In this document: piece after piece, positions 1-7,434 of the stretch
Position numbering within the stretch: position 1 is the stretch's first letter
Layout of the letters: each line of letters starts with the position of its first letter
IMG/VR virus record: IMGVR_UViG_3300029268_000168
Location: 1-20,352 of that record
Length of the DNA: 20,352 bases
Strand: one strand, 5' to 3'
From: a virus
Notes under the pieces: model-generated
Databases searched by the model: none
The model's input: only the letters and a program-made list of their open reading frames with translations
Told to the model about the DNA's origin: nothing
Program-made: the position numbers and the translations under genes

Positions 1-1867
1 GAAGCGTCTGGTTGTTGTCCCAATAGTAGGTGAGCGCAGTGTTGTTGAAGGTCATGGAATACGAAACCCCGTCGAGTGAAAGTAATGGGGTTGCAGCCTC
101 GATGGACGCCGTGGCATTCGTGTAGTTGCAGGTGAAGCGGATTGTGTTGGTCGAAACCGAGCCGTTTGGAATGGCTGTGCCTGTGAGCGTTGTTGCCATG
201 TCCGTGAGATTGAACTGGATGTATGCTGGGTCGGAGTAGATGTTCGACGAATTGTTGAAGGCAAACACCCGCATCCAGGCATAGTTCGCATAGTCGCTTC
301 CCTGGCGGTGGGTATCGAGATACGGCGTTCCGTTGTTTGAGGAATTGAAAGGCAGGCTATAAATGTCAGGCGATAACCATTCCCACGAGCTTCTATTGTT
401 CTTGGAAAACGAGATTAGGAGCGTTATATTCGCCCCCTTTGCCACATTCACGGAAATGTTTTGTTTATATGCCGTAAAGTTCGACGTGGAGTTCGGAACG
501 GTAAAACTCATCGATGGTTTTGAAAGGCACGTTGCAGCCGAAATCGATGCCAGCGGGCTGAACCTTGTCCAATTCATTCCTGTGCCGTTTGCGCAATAGG
601 AAACCGACCAGTTTCCTCCGGTCGTGGTAATCATACTCTGAGTTACCGATATGTTGCCGTTTACTGAGATTACGCCGTTCCCTCCTAGCCCATCGCTTGC
701 CGCTGAGAAAGAACAGCCTGTGCCAGACCCGCCTGCCCCGCCACTGCCTCCGCCAAGATGAACCACGTTCGACGAAGTGAAATTAAGGCTTGCTACGGAA
801 AGATTTCCTCCAATTCCGCCGTTTTTACTTTCACCAGTACTTACATAGCACTTGCTCCAACAAGCGCCCGTCCCGCCACTTCCTCCGTTTGAGGTTATGG
901 TGCCGGTGTTATAAAACATGGAAGTTACCGTAGAGATGTTTATTTTTCCTCCGTTCCCCCCCAACGATGCCGGAGTTGCGCAACTGGCTTTGTTTCCAAT
1001 TCCTGCTGCTCCGTTGCCACCTCTTCCGCCGTTGCTTATTATGACATTGGTATTGTTGAAGATGGAGGTTGTGATTATTATGGTCGCTCCGGGATTTCCA
1101 GCGGAAGACCCGAATTGGATATAGCAACACCCAGAGGCGTCATATCCTCCACCTGCGCAGTCTCCACACCCCGTTGAAACCGCATTATAAGCATCGGCAC
1201 CAGCGCTGCCAGTTCCGGTGATTGTTCCAGAGTTCAGAAAACTCAATGTGCTTATATTCAAAACATAAGGAACAGTTGAACTTACGATTGTGATGCTGCC
1301 TGTAGACCCCAAAGTGAAATTCTCAGTTGATAGAATGGTGGTATTTCCCTGAAAAGTAAGCGCCGCGTCTATCCTGAGGTTGCGCATGAAATAGGTACCA
1401 TTCGGAATTGACGCACCAGAAGTGATTGTACAGTCAGCCGCCGTGCAGCCGGGAAAGCGCGACCCCTTCACGCTCGCGGTCTTGAACGTAAAATTTTCAG
1501 TGTCGAGTGTTTCGCTGGTGCCAGGATATTCATTCTGCACCACGCGGATGCCCGGGCAGGTCACGTTGCCCTCAGCTACTGTCACCGAACTGCAATTCCA
1601 AAGAAGAAAATCCGTGGAGTTCTGGGTACAGGAAGTCCAGGACCCGGGTGCGCCGTAGGAAACGGAATTGATTGTTTTGGTCGTATTGGGATGGATTTCC
1701 CAGATGCAGCGCGCGGTGTCGCCCGCGTAGAGCCACTGCTGGGCGGGAAGAAGCTGTGAATAGACTCCCGACTGCGGAACAGACCAGGCGCCCGTGGCAA
1801 GCATGGCTACTCCTCCGAAGCCGAAAAGAGCGAGGATGAATTTCCAAAGGTCTTTCATCTCAATCAT
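1..1867 (-). CDS. Large exported glycine-rich, sequon-rich surface/fibre protein (partial, C-terminus beyond window)
   Basis: A frame stays open from ATG 1867 to the left edge: 622 codons without a stop. Residues 7-25 (around WKFILALFGFGGVAML) form a hydrophobic signal or membrane anchor near the N-terminus, followed by ATGAWS. Residues 30-200 are beta-rich with paired cysteines. About 225-400 are Gly/Asn-rich repeats (NGGRGGNGAAGIG, NGGSGGTGACW, GGGSGGAGGSGTGC) resembling a glycine-rich beta-helix. Residues 430-622 look like Ig-like surface domains. I count about 30 N-X-S/T sequons, which fits extracellular N-glycosylation in archaea. It sits where tail-tip or receptor-binding proteins lie, but an export signal is unusual for a virion protein assembled in the cytoplasm. 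The end and true role are outside the window. Confidence 0.82.
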   Translation of the reverse strand, partial: MIEMKDLWKFILALFGFGGVAMLATGAWSVPQSGVYSQLLPAQQWLYAGDTARCIWEIHPNTTKTINSVSYGAPGSWTSCTQNSTDFLLWNCSSVTVAEGNVTCPGIRVVQNEYPGTSETLDTENFTFKTASVKGSRFPGCTAADCTITSGASIPNGTYFMRNLRIDAALTFQGNTTILSTENFTLGSTGSITIVSSTVPYVLNISTLSFLNSGTITGTGSAGADAYNAVSTGCGDCAGGGYDASGCCYIQFGSSAGNPGATIIITTSIFNNTNVIISNGGRGGNGAAGIGNKASCATPASLGGNGGKINISTVTSMFYNTGTITSNGGSGGTGACWSKCYVSTGESKNGGIGGNLSVASLNFTSSNVVHLGGGSGGAGGSGTGCSFSAASDGLGGNGVISVNGNISVTQSMITTTGGNWSVSYCANGTGMNWTRFSPLASISAATCLSKPSMSFTVPNSTSNFTAYKQNISVNVAKGANITLLISFSKNNRSSWEWLSPDIYSLPFNSSNNGTPYLDTHRQGSDYANYAWMRVFAFNNSSNIYSDPAYIQFNLTDMATTLTGTAIPNGSVSTNTIRFTCNYTNATASIEAATPLLSLDGVSYSMTFNNTALTYYWDNNQTL

Positions 1868-2388
1868 GCAATCCCCATGTTCACGATGTCCTCGACTTCG
1901 ACGAAGGACATGCTGTATTCGACTATCCCAGGCTCGCCGCCTTTGAATTTGATTGGGCTTTTCTCAAGGAGAAGCCGCACCTTCTGCGTGCTGAAGTTGG
2001 TGTTGGTCGAGCGGGAATATGCGGTGCCGTTGAAAACCATGTTGATTGTGATTGCAAAGCCGTATGCCGATGAGGACAGCAGCGCGCCGGTGGTCACATC
2101 CACTCCGTTGAGGAAACATGAAAGATAGAACTCAAAGTCGAGCGGGCGTCCTGTAGACGTTGCCGAATCCCAGGTTGCGTCGGTCGCCTTGAACTTGCCG
2201 GAGATGCTCCATCTGCGCGTGATGTTGTTGTTGTTGAACCAGGTGTTCCAAGGCATACCGGGAATCTCGAAGTTCTCGACGCTTGCGCCGTTGTCTATCT
2301 CGACATCCGCCGCGTCAAGGTAGAAGACCGGGCTGGCGACTATGGTGCCTGCCTCGTCGAGGTAATTGAGTTGGATTGAGGATGTCAT
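1864..2388 (-). CDS. Distal-tail-like structural protein (174 aa)
   Basis: This is a beta-rich 174-aa protein directly after the tape measure, where distal tail or tail-tip adaptor proteins usually lie. Strands include WSISGKFKATDATWD, LDFEFYLSCFLNG, YGFAITINMVFNGT and a late YSMSFVEVEDI; the late IVEYSMSF-type strand is reminiscent of tail-tube-like folds used for hub or distal tail rings. ATG 2388 follows GGTGAG, 4 nt after the tape-measure stop. Its TGA overlaps the start of the next gene (ATGA). I cannot confirm the family by sequence alone; a small tail-tip ring protein is the best reading. Confidence 0.7.
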   Translation of the reverse strand: MTSSIQLNYLDEAGTIVASPVFYLDAADVEIDNGASVENFEIPGMPWNTWFNNNNITRRWSISGKFKATDATWDSATSTGRPLDFEFYLSCFLNGVDVTTGALLSSSAYGFAITINMVFNGTAYSRSTNTNFSTQKVRLLLEKSPIKFKGGEPGIVEYSMSFVEVEDIVNMGIA

Positions 2389-2392
2389 GGTC

Positions 2393-4477
2393 TCACCGTG
2401 CTATCGCGCGCCACTGCTGGGCGATTTCCCTTTGAACCGTGTCGGTAATGAAGCGGGCGGTTTTGTCGTCCACGTTGCCAGAGACGTTGATGACGATGCT
2501 GGTGGAGTTGCCGCCGTCAGATAGACTTCCTGGATTCTTTAGACCGAACACCGTATCGTTTGGACTAAACGAAACAGCTCCCTGACCAGGACGCATTATA
2601 AAATCGTTATGTATTACTCCAGAACCACTATCTTTTGGTTTGGGTCCAAGCCATGAAATTATTGCGCTCTTTATCTGGTCAGCAAGCCAAGTTCCAGTTA
2701 TGATTGAGAATGCAGTTGCTGCTGTTCCAAGAGAGTTATTCAGACTTGTGAAGGCAGTAAGCATACTAGCCCATTCGGTTGTCAAGAACTTGTTTATTGT
2801 CGTCCAAGCTTTATCAAGCACGGGTTTAAGCGTGTCTGCCCAATACGTATTCAAATCTGCCCAGAACTTTCCAACATCTATTCCAGTGAATTGAGATACC
2901 AACATATTTATTGCGCCAATAAGCCCCTTTTCCTCGAAGACTGTTTCAATCGTATCTTGCACAGGAATCTGTGGAGAGGGTTTGTAATTCGGAGTTCCAA
3001 CTGTCAATCCTTTTGGAACTCCGGTTCCAAAGAGGAGTTGTTTGATATTTGATGTAAATGACGTTATCGCACCAATCATGGTCGAATATACCGTTCCCAA
3101 TGGGTCGTTTGTAAACGCAGTAATCCATTCGTTGAAGATGGTCCATAGTTTTTGAAGAGTCTCAGCCAGACCCTTTCCAGCCGCAGCTCCTTCATTCTTT
3201 TTCATCACATCTTCAAATGCTCCGGCTCCGAATAGTTTATCGAAGTTCTCTTCTCCAGCAAGCTGTGCTGCAAAACCGGCAACCGCCGAGATAGCCCAAT
3301 GAAGAACATTTATGAACATTGATACAGTGTCTCCCAAATCCTTTCCGAGAAGTTTCTCCAACGTCATTTTCAACTCGTCTAGGTTGATGGTAAGGAATCC
3401 GATAATCCATTCTCCGAGTAATCCGAATAGTGGCATGACGATACTTCCTATCGCAGAAACAAGTCCTACGATTGCTGGCTTGAGAGCGTCAAATAGTCCT
3501 CCGAGAATTCCGAACAGGTCGCCACTCTTTATCAGTTCTTTATTCTTCTTGAAGAACTCAGCCATCGCCGTCCTGAGAGGTCTGAAGATTGCGTTCATCA
3601 GTCTGACGAACGGCATAAGAACCCAGATGAGAGGCTGGAGAAGAGTCATGATTACCATTGAAATCGGAACGAGAGTAGCACCTAGAACTCTGCCGATTGC
3701 CTGGAGGATTTTCAGGATTGGTTTGAAAGCAACACCGAGTGCGGATATTCCAACAATAAGAGCAAATATTCCTGCCGCTATTAATGCTAAGACAGACGCT
3801 ATTCCTACAACTATACCAATAAGTTGCCCAAAGAAAGCGCCTATAGTTCCGCCCACACTCGCAGCGCCAGTACTTGCTGCGGCAGCCCCGGCTCCTTCTG
3901 CACCAATACCTTCAATTCCAGCAAGAGCAGCCTGCCCACCACTCCCCATTCTCGCACCCGAAGCACTAGCCTGTGTGATAATCCCATGTGCGCTTCTAGC
4001 TGCACGAAGAACGTTTGAGGGCGACATATTTCCCCCCGTCATTGATGAAAAACTAACTACAAACTCTTCCATGTCCTTAGACATTTCCTTAACTGTGTTT
4101 CTTGCAGATTTTAAAGACTCTTCAGTTTCATCAGAAACACCGAAATCAATATCATCGATTTTGAACTCACGTTTATACGCTTCTTTGTTCATCTTCACTG
4201 AGGCATTCATTATCTTTTCGGCTTCCTTTGCATCTTTTCTAAGATTAGCCATATCGAAACGTGCAGCCGCTTTGAATGTTTTTTCTAGTTCCTTTGTGGA
4301 ATTTTCCATCTCGCGTATGTCCTGCTTATTGAGCCAAGTAACGCGCATTCCTTTTCCGCTGCTCCCGCCAGAAACAGACTGAGACACCTTCTTTATCTCA
4401 CTTTCAATCTGTGAAATCCCTGAATTGAACTGAGACGTGTCCAGCTTCAATGCAATCGTTACGGAGTTGTCAGCCAT
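2393..4477 (-). CDS. Tail tape measure protein
   Basis: This 694-aa protein sets tail length and is the longest complete gene here, in the standard place after the chaperone. About residues 1-140 are polar and coiled-coil-prone. Residues 180-210 are Ala/Gly-rich, residues 210-295 strongly hydrophobic, and further hydrophobic helices occur near 325-375. The C-terminus ends in VINVSGNVDDK followed by a charged helix, a common tape-measure ending. No lysozyme or peptidase motif is visible. At roughly 0.15 nm per residue the tail would be about 100 nm (an estimate). ATG 4477 is preferred; the upstream GTG 4486 lies in its GTGAT ribosome binding site. Most of the gene (about 2540-4480) looks more A/T-rich than the terminase-portal region. 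Confidence 0.93.
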   Translation of the reverse strand: MADNSVTIALKLDTSQFNSGISQIESEIKKVSQSVSGGSSGKGMRVTWLNKQDIREMENSTKELEKTFKAAARFDMANLRKDAKEAEKIMNASVKMNKEAYKREFKIDDIDFGVSDETEESLKSARNTVKEMSKDMEEFVVSFSSMTGGNMSPSNVLRAARSAHGIITQASASGARMGSGGQAALAGIEGIGAEGAGAAAASTGAASVGGTIGAFFGQLIGIVVGIASVLALIAAGIFALIVGISALGVAFKPILKILQAIGRVLGATLVPISMVIMTLLQPLIWVLMPFVRLMNAIFRPLRTAMAEFFKKNKELIKSGDLFGILGGLFDALKPAIVGLVSAIGSIVMPLFGLLGEWIIGFLTINLDELKMTLEKLLGKDLGDTVSMFINVLHWAISAVAGFAAQLAGEENFDKLFGAGAFEDVMKKNEGAAAGKGLAETLQKLWTIFNEWITAFTNDPLGTVYSTMIGAITSFTSNIKQLLFGTGVPKGLTVGTPNYKPSPQIPVQDTIETVFEEKGLIGAINMLVSQFTGIDVGKFWADLNTYWADTLKPVLDKAWTTINKFLTTEWASMLTAFTSLNNSLGTAATAFSIITGTWLADQIKSAIISWLGPKPKDSGSGVIHNDFIMRPGQGAVSFSPNDTVFGLKNPGSLSDGGNSTSIVINVSGNVDDKTARFITDTVQREIAQQWRAIAR

Positions 4478-4482
4478 GTGAA

Positions 4483-5003
4483 TCACTTGTGCTGCGCCTT
4501 CTTCATCTGCCGTTCGTCCTCCCTGGCAAACTCGTCAATGAACATCCCAAGTTCCCGCAGGGTGGCATCCTCAATCTCCTCGACCTGCGCTGGAGTCCAT
4601 CCGAAGGTTTTGGCAAAGACATAGTAATCGTACGTCTCAGCCACAGCCCTTGAGATGACACCCCGCTGGACCGAGGTTCTTATTTTTTTTCGATGTTCTC
4701 AGGTTTTATTTCACCATTTACATCCTGTGCGGCGGTAAACAACTCATTGAATGACGTGTCGGGAAGCTCCTGAATAATTGCAATCTGCTTGAACTTGTCA
4801 GGAGTCTTGACTGCGATTGAGATATACTTCTCGCGGTAGTCCTCCCATTTCTCGTAGTTGACCTTGAATTCCGGGTTCTGTGTATTGATGTCGGTCGGAG
4901 CTATCAGCTTGTTCAGCTCGCGCCTTTCCTTGCGCAATATGCGCCTGAGCGTGACAGCCTGCTTCGTGCCGTCAGCCATCTCGATTTCCACGGTTTTCTC
5001 CAT
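4483..5003 (-). CDS. Tail assembly chaperone, frameshifted fusion (GT-type) product
   Basis: A -1 shift at the A-run (4690-4683) bypasses the TAA and enters a frame of 66 codons ending with TGA 4485-4483, giving a fusion of about 173 aa. The extension (ATA AGA ACC... onward) contains VFAKTFGWTPAQVEEIEDA, a Trp/Pro segment typical of the T part of such chaperones, and ends in a charged helix (FAREDERQMKKAQHK). The frame fills the gap between the short product and the tape measure gene and overlaps the latter's ribosome binding region. In lambda the corresponding fusion bridges tape measure and tube subunits. The shift itself is inferred from sequence and analogy, with high confidence. Confidence 0.85.
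4661..4691 (-). promoter_or_regulatory. Programmed -1 frameshift site (slippery A-run plus downstream hairpin)
   Basis: In the chaperone frame the mRNA reads G-AA-AAA-AAA-TAA, providing the heptamer A-AAA-AAA (positions 4689-4683) that suits tandem -1 slippage. Six bases downstream a 5-bp stem, CCTCG (4676-4672) with CGGGG (4665-4661), encloses a 6-nt loop, at the spacing expected of a stimulatory structure. One pair is G-U. Confidence 0.82.
4680..5003 (-). CDS. Tail assembly chaperone, short (G-type) product
   Basis: This 107-aa charged protein lies between the tail tube and tape measure genes, the invariant position of tail assembly chaperones, which coat the tape measure before the tube polymerises. 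An N-terminal beta part (MEKTVEIEMADGTKQAVTLR) is followed by helices with KERRELNKLI and KFKQIAIIQELPDTS. ATG 5003 follows GAGGT by 7 nt. Translation ends with GAA AAA AAA TAA, placing an eight-A slippery run directly before the stop. That arrangement allows a -1 shift into a second open frame. The sequence itself is too divergent to identify without context; position and the frameshift signal together make the call firm. Confidence 0.88.
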   Translation of the reverse strand: MEKTVEIEMADGTKQAVTLRRILRKERRELNKLIAPTDINTQNPEFKVNYEKWEDYREKYISIAVKTPDKFKQIAIIQELPDTSFNELFTAAQDVNGEIKPENIEKK

Positions 5004-5018
5004 TGTATCTACCTCATG

Positions 5019-5060
5019 CCCTACTTGGGACTTTTTAGGTCGGGGCTACTTGCCCCGACC
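5019..5060 (-). promoter_or_regulatory. Tandem stem-loops with AAGTA loops in the tail-chaperone leader
   Basis: On the minus strand a perfect 9-bp, GC-rich stem (5060-5052 with 5046-5038) closes the loop AAGTA. Eight bases later CCC-AAGTA-GGG (5029-5019) forms a minimal second hairpin just ahead of the GAGGT ribosome binding site (5015-5011). No U-tract follows the strong stem, so termination is unlikely. mRNA processing, stability or translational control is more plausible. Confidence 0.6.
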
Positions 5061-5070
5061 GTTATCTGAA

Positions 5071-6324
5071 CTACAGCGTCTGGGTTTCGCTCGTGATGTA
5101 GAAGCCCATGCAGTTGCGCGCCTTGGCTGCAACCGTCTGCTTCACGATGTCCTTCGGGTTCACAGGCAACGATGTCTCGTCGAAGACCACGTCGGTGAAC
5201 ACGAGCTTGAGAGCGCGGTAGTTGTCTCCGTCGGCTGTCGCCGTCTTGCAGTCGATGCAGACGATGAACTTGGTGTAGTTAGAGGTCGACGTTGGTGAAA
5301 GACCGGTTATGGCTCCAGTATAGAACCTTCCGAGCTGGTCGACGTTGGTGAAGTTCAAGTCAAGATTAAGCGAATACTCGCGCTGTTTCTCGACCAGGAA
5401 CTTGACTCCTCTTGCCGTGTCGTTTGCCACAGACCAGTAAGGCTCGAGGTTGTGCGAAAGCGTCACGTCTATTGAATTGCATTGGACTACCTGGTTGGCT
5501 GCGGTAGTAGACAACGGGACAATGACATAAGCTCCGGTTGCGGGAGTGCCTGACACTGTCACGGTTGTCGCAGCGTTGCCTGATATTACAAACGCCATGC
5601 CCAGCCGGTCTATAAGCACCCAGGTAGTTTTCCACTGGTCTGCGGTCCATGCCTTTGACGTATCAGTCAGTGTATTGAGCGTACCAGCTCCCGAAGTGCC
5701 ATAGTCCCCAGTATTAATCAAAAGCTGCCCCCTGTAGAACATCTGCGGCACGTCCTTGTATGCTGTCGGAGCAAGAGCGGAATAATCTCCTGTCGAAGTG
5801 AGCGGCTTCTGCGCAATCCAGTCCAGAGTCGCATGGAGTGGGTTCTCCGTGTCGAACTTCAGTGAAAGCTGGTTGATTTTTGTGCCGGTGTAGATTGTCT
5901 TGATGTCGGTTGCAGAAGCGTCGCTTTGGTTTGTAATCTGCATAGTGAAGGAAGGCAACGCATCAGACTCGATGATAGCGTATCTCTTCAATGCAGCGGT
6001 CGGAGTTCCTGTTATCGCGGTGCCATCAAAGTTTGTTGTAGTGGTTGTCGCAACCGAGAGAGTTCCGATTGCGTACTTGAGAAGAGTACCAGTGTTGACC
6101 TCAAACTCAGTCGTGCCTGACACCTCGAACTTCCCAGGTATTATCTGCTGATAGCTCCTGCCTCCACCAAGCGTGTAAATGGGAATCATGTTGTTCTTCA
6201 TGTTTGAAGTGAAGTTAGTCACCAAACCCATAATGTCGTCGGTTCCTGCGGCATCGGTGCCGTAGGTCGCCTCGACACGAGTGACCATGTAAGTCTTTCC
6301 GCCAACATATAGTACGTCCGCCAT
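5071..6324 (-). CDS. Major tail tube protein with an inserted beta domain
   Basis: This 417-aa protein stands directly upstream of the tail chaperone and tape measure genes, the standard place for the tail tube. The N- and C-terminal portions give alternating beta strands of a tube fold (for example KFEVSGTTEFEV, QLSLKFDTENPLHATLDWI, YSLNLDLNFTNVDQLGRFY, FKLVFTDVVFDE-like ALKLVFTDVVFDE). About residues 210-272 look like a separate inserted module beginning TLTDTSKAWTADQW and ending TPATGAYVIV, a type often seen in viral structural proteins. It may project from the tail surface. ATG 6324 follows AGGTGAT. After its TAG stop comes a strong 9-bp stem-loop. Its size, larger than simple tube proteins, fits the insertion. 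Confidence 0.83.
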   Translation of the reverse strand: MADVLYVGGKTYMVTRVEATYGTDAAGTDDIMGLVTNFTSNMKNNMIPIYTLGGGRSYQQIIPGKFEVSGTTEFEVNTGTLLKYAIGTLSVATTTTTNFDGTAITGTPTAALKRYAIIESDALPSFTMQITNQSDASATDIKTIYTGTKINQLSLKFDTENPLHATLDWIAQKPLTSTGDYSALAPTAYKDVPQMFYRGQLLINTGDYGTSGAGTLNTLTDTSKAWTADQWKTTWVLIDRLGMAFVISGNAATTVTVSGTPATGAYVIVPLSTTAANQVVQCNSIDVTLSHNLEPYWSVANDTARGVKFLVEKQREYSLNLDLNFTNVDQLGRFYTGAITGLSPTSTSNYTKFIVCIDCKTATADGDNYRALKLVFTDVVFDETSLPVNPKDIVKQTVAAKARNCMGFYITSETQTL

Positions 6325-6350
6325 TCAAATCACCTTCTATTTTTTTACCA

Positions 6351-6923
6351 TTATTTTCCAAGCAACCAACAGAAGACCAATGTGTTTATTTTGGTCATCG
6401 TGTCGGGCTTGTTCTGTGAGTGCCATACACTTCGATGAAGCTTCTTTGGAATGAACACCACATGCTCCGTGTCAATGTGGTGTGCTTCACTGCCTTCAAA
6501 TTCCTCATTGAGAACATCGTACCCTAATACTCTTCTTGCCGAATTATGTCGTACCCATGTGAGATGACTTCCTCCTTTCCAGTGTGGATGATTGGCTCCT
6601 TTTTTACCAAACATCGGATTGTTGCTACCCTTAGTTTTTACAGATGTTTTTAATTTACTCTCTTCGGAATGTATTCTACCTAGATTTGCCAAACGTAATT
6701 TTAGTTTTTTCTCCGCACTCATAGGTTTGCCATAACATGGATGAAGAGAACCACTCATCCTCAAACTAACTTTTTTGTTTTGTTCTTCTGAGTGTTTTCT
6801 TCCGAGTTGCCCTTGTCTCGATATTTCTCTTTTTTCTGTTGTTTGATTATTATGGCTAACACATAGATTGCCCTTTGTCTTTCTTGAAAGTTTCTTGTTA
6901 CAAATGATACAGAACTTTAGCAT
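6351..6923 (-). CDS. Free-standing HNH homing endonuclease with NUMOD3 motifs
   Basis: This 190-aa protein has three parts: an N-terminal zinc finger (Cys5, Cys8, Cys21, His24), NUMOD3-type DNA-binding motifs (GRKHSEEQNKK at 41-51, GRIHSEESKLK at 82-92, followed by NNPMFGKKGANHPHWKGG), and a C-terminal HNH nuclease with HH at 148-149, Asp151, and His164/His168. ATG 6923 follows GGTGA. The gene is visibly richer in A/T than its neighbours, with many T-runs on the plus strand. It separates two tail genes that are normally adjacent. These signs point to a mobile gene acquired separately, probably cutting virus copies that lack it. The flanking genes are intact, so it is an insertion between genes and not an intron. 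Confidence 0.92.
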   Translation of the reverse strand: MLKFCIICNKKLSRKTKGNLCVSHNNQTTEKREISRQGQLGRKHSEEQNKKVSLRMSGSLHPCYGKPMSAEKKLKLRLANLGRIHSEESKLKTSVKTKGSNNPMFGKKGANHPHWKGGSHLTWVRHNSARRVLGYDVLNEEFEGSEAHHIDTEHVVFIPKKLHRSVWHSQNKPDTMTKINTLVFCWLLGK

Positions 6924-6925
6924 AT

Positions 6926-7387
6926 TCACCAAGTCTCCGTAGAACGTGACAACCAGCGACCTTGGACATTTATAGTGCGCTGATACAACCCAAGTCCTGC
7001 GTTTATCGCCGTGCCTGAACCTCCATTGACTTCCAATAAAAGAAATTCTCCATCCGCATTGCGGGGGGAAGCCGGAACATAACCTCTATTCTTCCATATA
7101 CACATCATCACTTCATCTGCAACCTGTCGAATTTGCACAGGTTCCTTATCAAAGATATTTATACGGAACGTGTAAACATAGAAAAGCCCCATACCTGTAC
7201 CGAAACGCTCGCCTATTCCAGTCCTTATCTCAGTGGGAGTGGTCTCATCAGTTGTAATTCTTGGTTGTTTAGAGTCTACTCTTTCACCAGAAGGATACAC
7301 TCTCTTCTGCACCGAAGGTACGTTTGCCCTAAGTAGTTCGATTAATGCGAATTGTGGGGTTGACAACCCATTGTTATCGTATGCCAT
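6926..7387 (-). CDS. Tail terminator / tail completion protein
   Basis: This 153-aa protein is placed between the neck protein and the tail tube, where tail terminator proteins lie, and its length is normal for that family. It has a helix near the start (FALIELLRANVP), a beta region with FYVYTFRINIFDKE, a helix RQVADEVMMCIW and a late strand of the type YQRTINVQGRW, the alpha/beta pattern expected of terminators. ATG 7387 is 5 nt downstream of GGTG, which lies in the small AAGTA hairpin. Its stop TGA (6928-6926) is also the ribosome binding region of the HNH gene. The family is divergent, so identity rests on fold pattern and position. Confidence 0.75.
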   Translation of the reverse strand: MAYDNNGLSTPQFALIELLRANVPSVQKRVYPSGERVDSKQPRITTDETTPTEIRTGIGERFGTGMGLFYVYTFRINIFDKEPVQIRQVADEVMMCIWKNRGYVPASPRNADGEFLLLEVNGGSGTAINAGLGLYQRTINVQGRWLSRSTETW

Positions 7388-7392
7388 TATTG

Positions 7393-7434
7393 CACCTACT
7401 TGGTGGCTTCAGCCTTGGTCTACTTGACCAAGGC
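7393..7434 (-). promoter_or_regulatory. Tandem stem-loops with AAGTA loops in the tail-terminator leader
   Basis: On the minus strand a 9-bp stem (7434-7426 with 7420-7412) closes the loop AAGTA (7425-7421). A weaker 4-bp stem, CACC-AAGTA-GGTG (7405-7393), follows after 6 nt, and its 3' arm is the GGTG ribosome binding site. This could hold the start region closed. The same arrangement occurs at 5019-5060. Confidence 0.6.

Noticed and set aside
909-1130. Plus- and minus-strand small frames within the glycine-rich surface protein
   Set aside because: They overlap a 622-codon open frame with coherent domain structure; their Pro- or His/Asn/Arg-rich translations come from reading the Gly-rich repeats out of frame.
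3312-4382. A 356-codon open frame on the plus strand opposite the tape measure gene
   Set aside because: It is antisense to a well-supported tape measure gene. Its product is Ser/Pro/Ile-rich low-complexity without recognisable motifs, and every other supported gene is on the minus strand. It is a shadow frame.
5038-5060. The 9-bp GC-rich stem after the tail tube gene as an intrinsic terminator
   Set aside because: The stem is followed on the transcribed side by TAAAAAGTC, with no U-tract, and the chaperone gene behind it has no promoter-like element. A structural or processing role fits better.
6640-6660. A possible fifth copy of the ACATCTGTG element inside the HNH gene
   Set aside because: ACATCTGTA occurs there, but the last base differs and there is no TTAAATA at the 8-nt spacing. 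The A/T-rich context makes a chance partial match likely.
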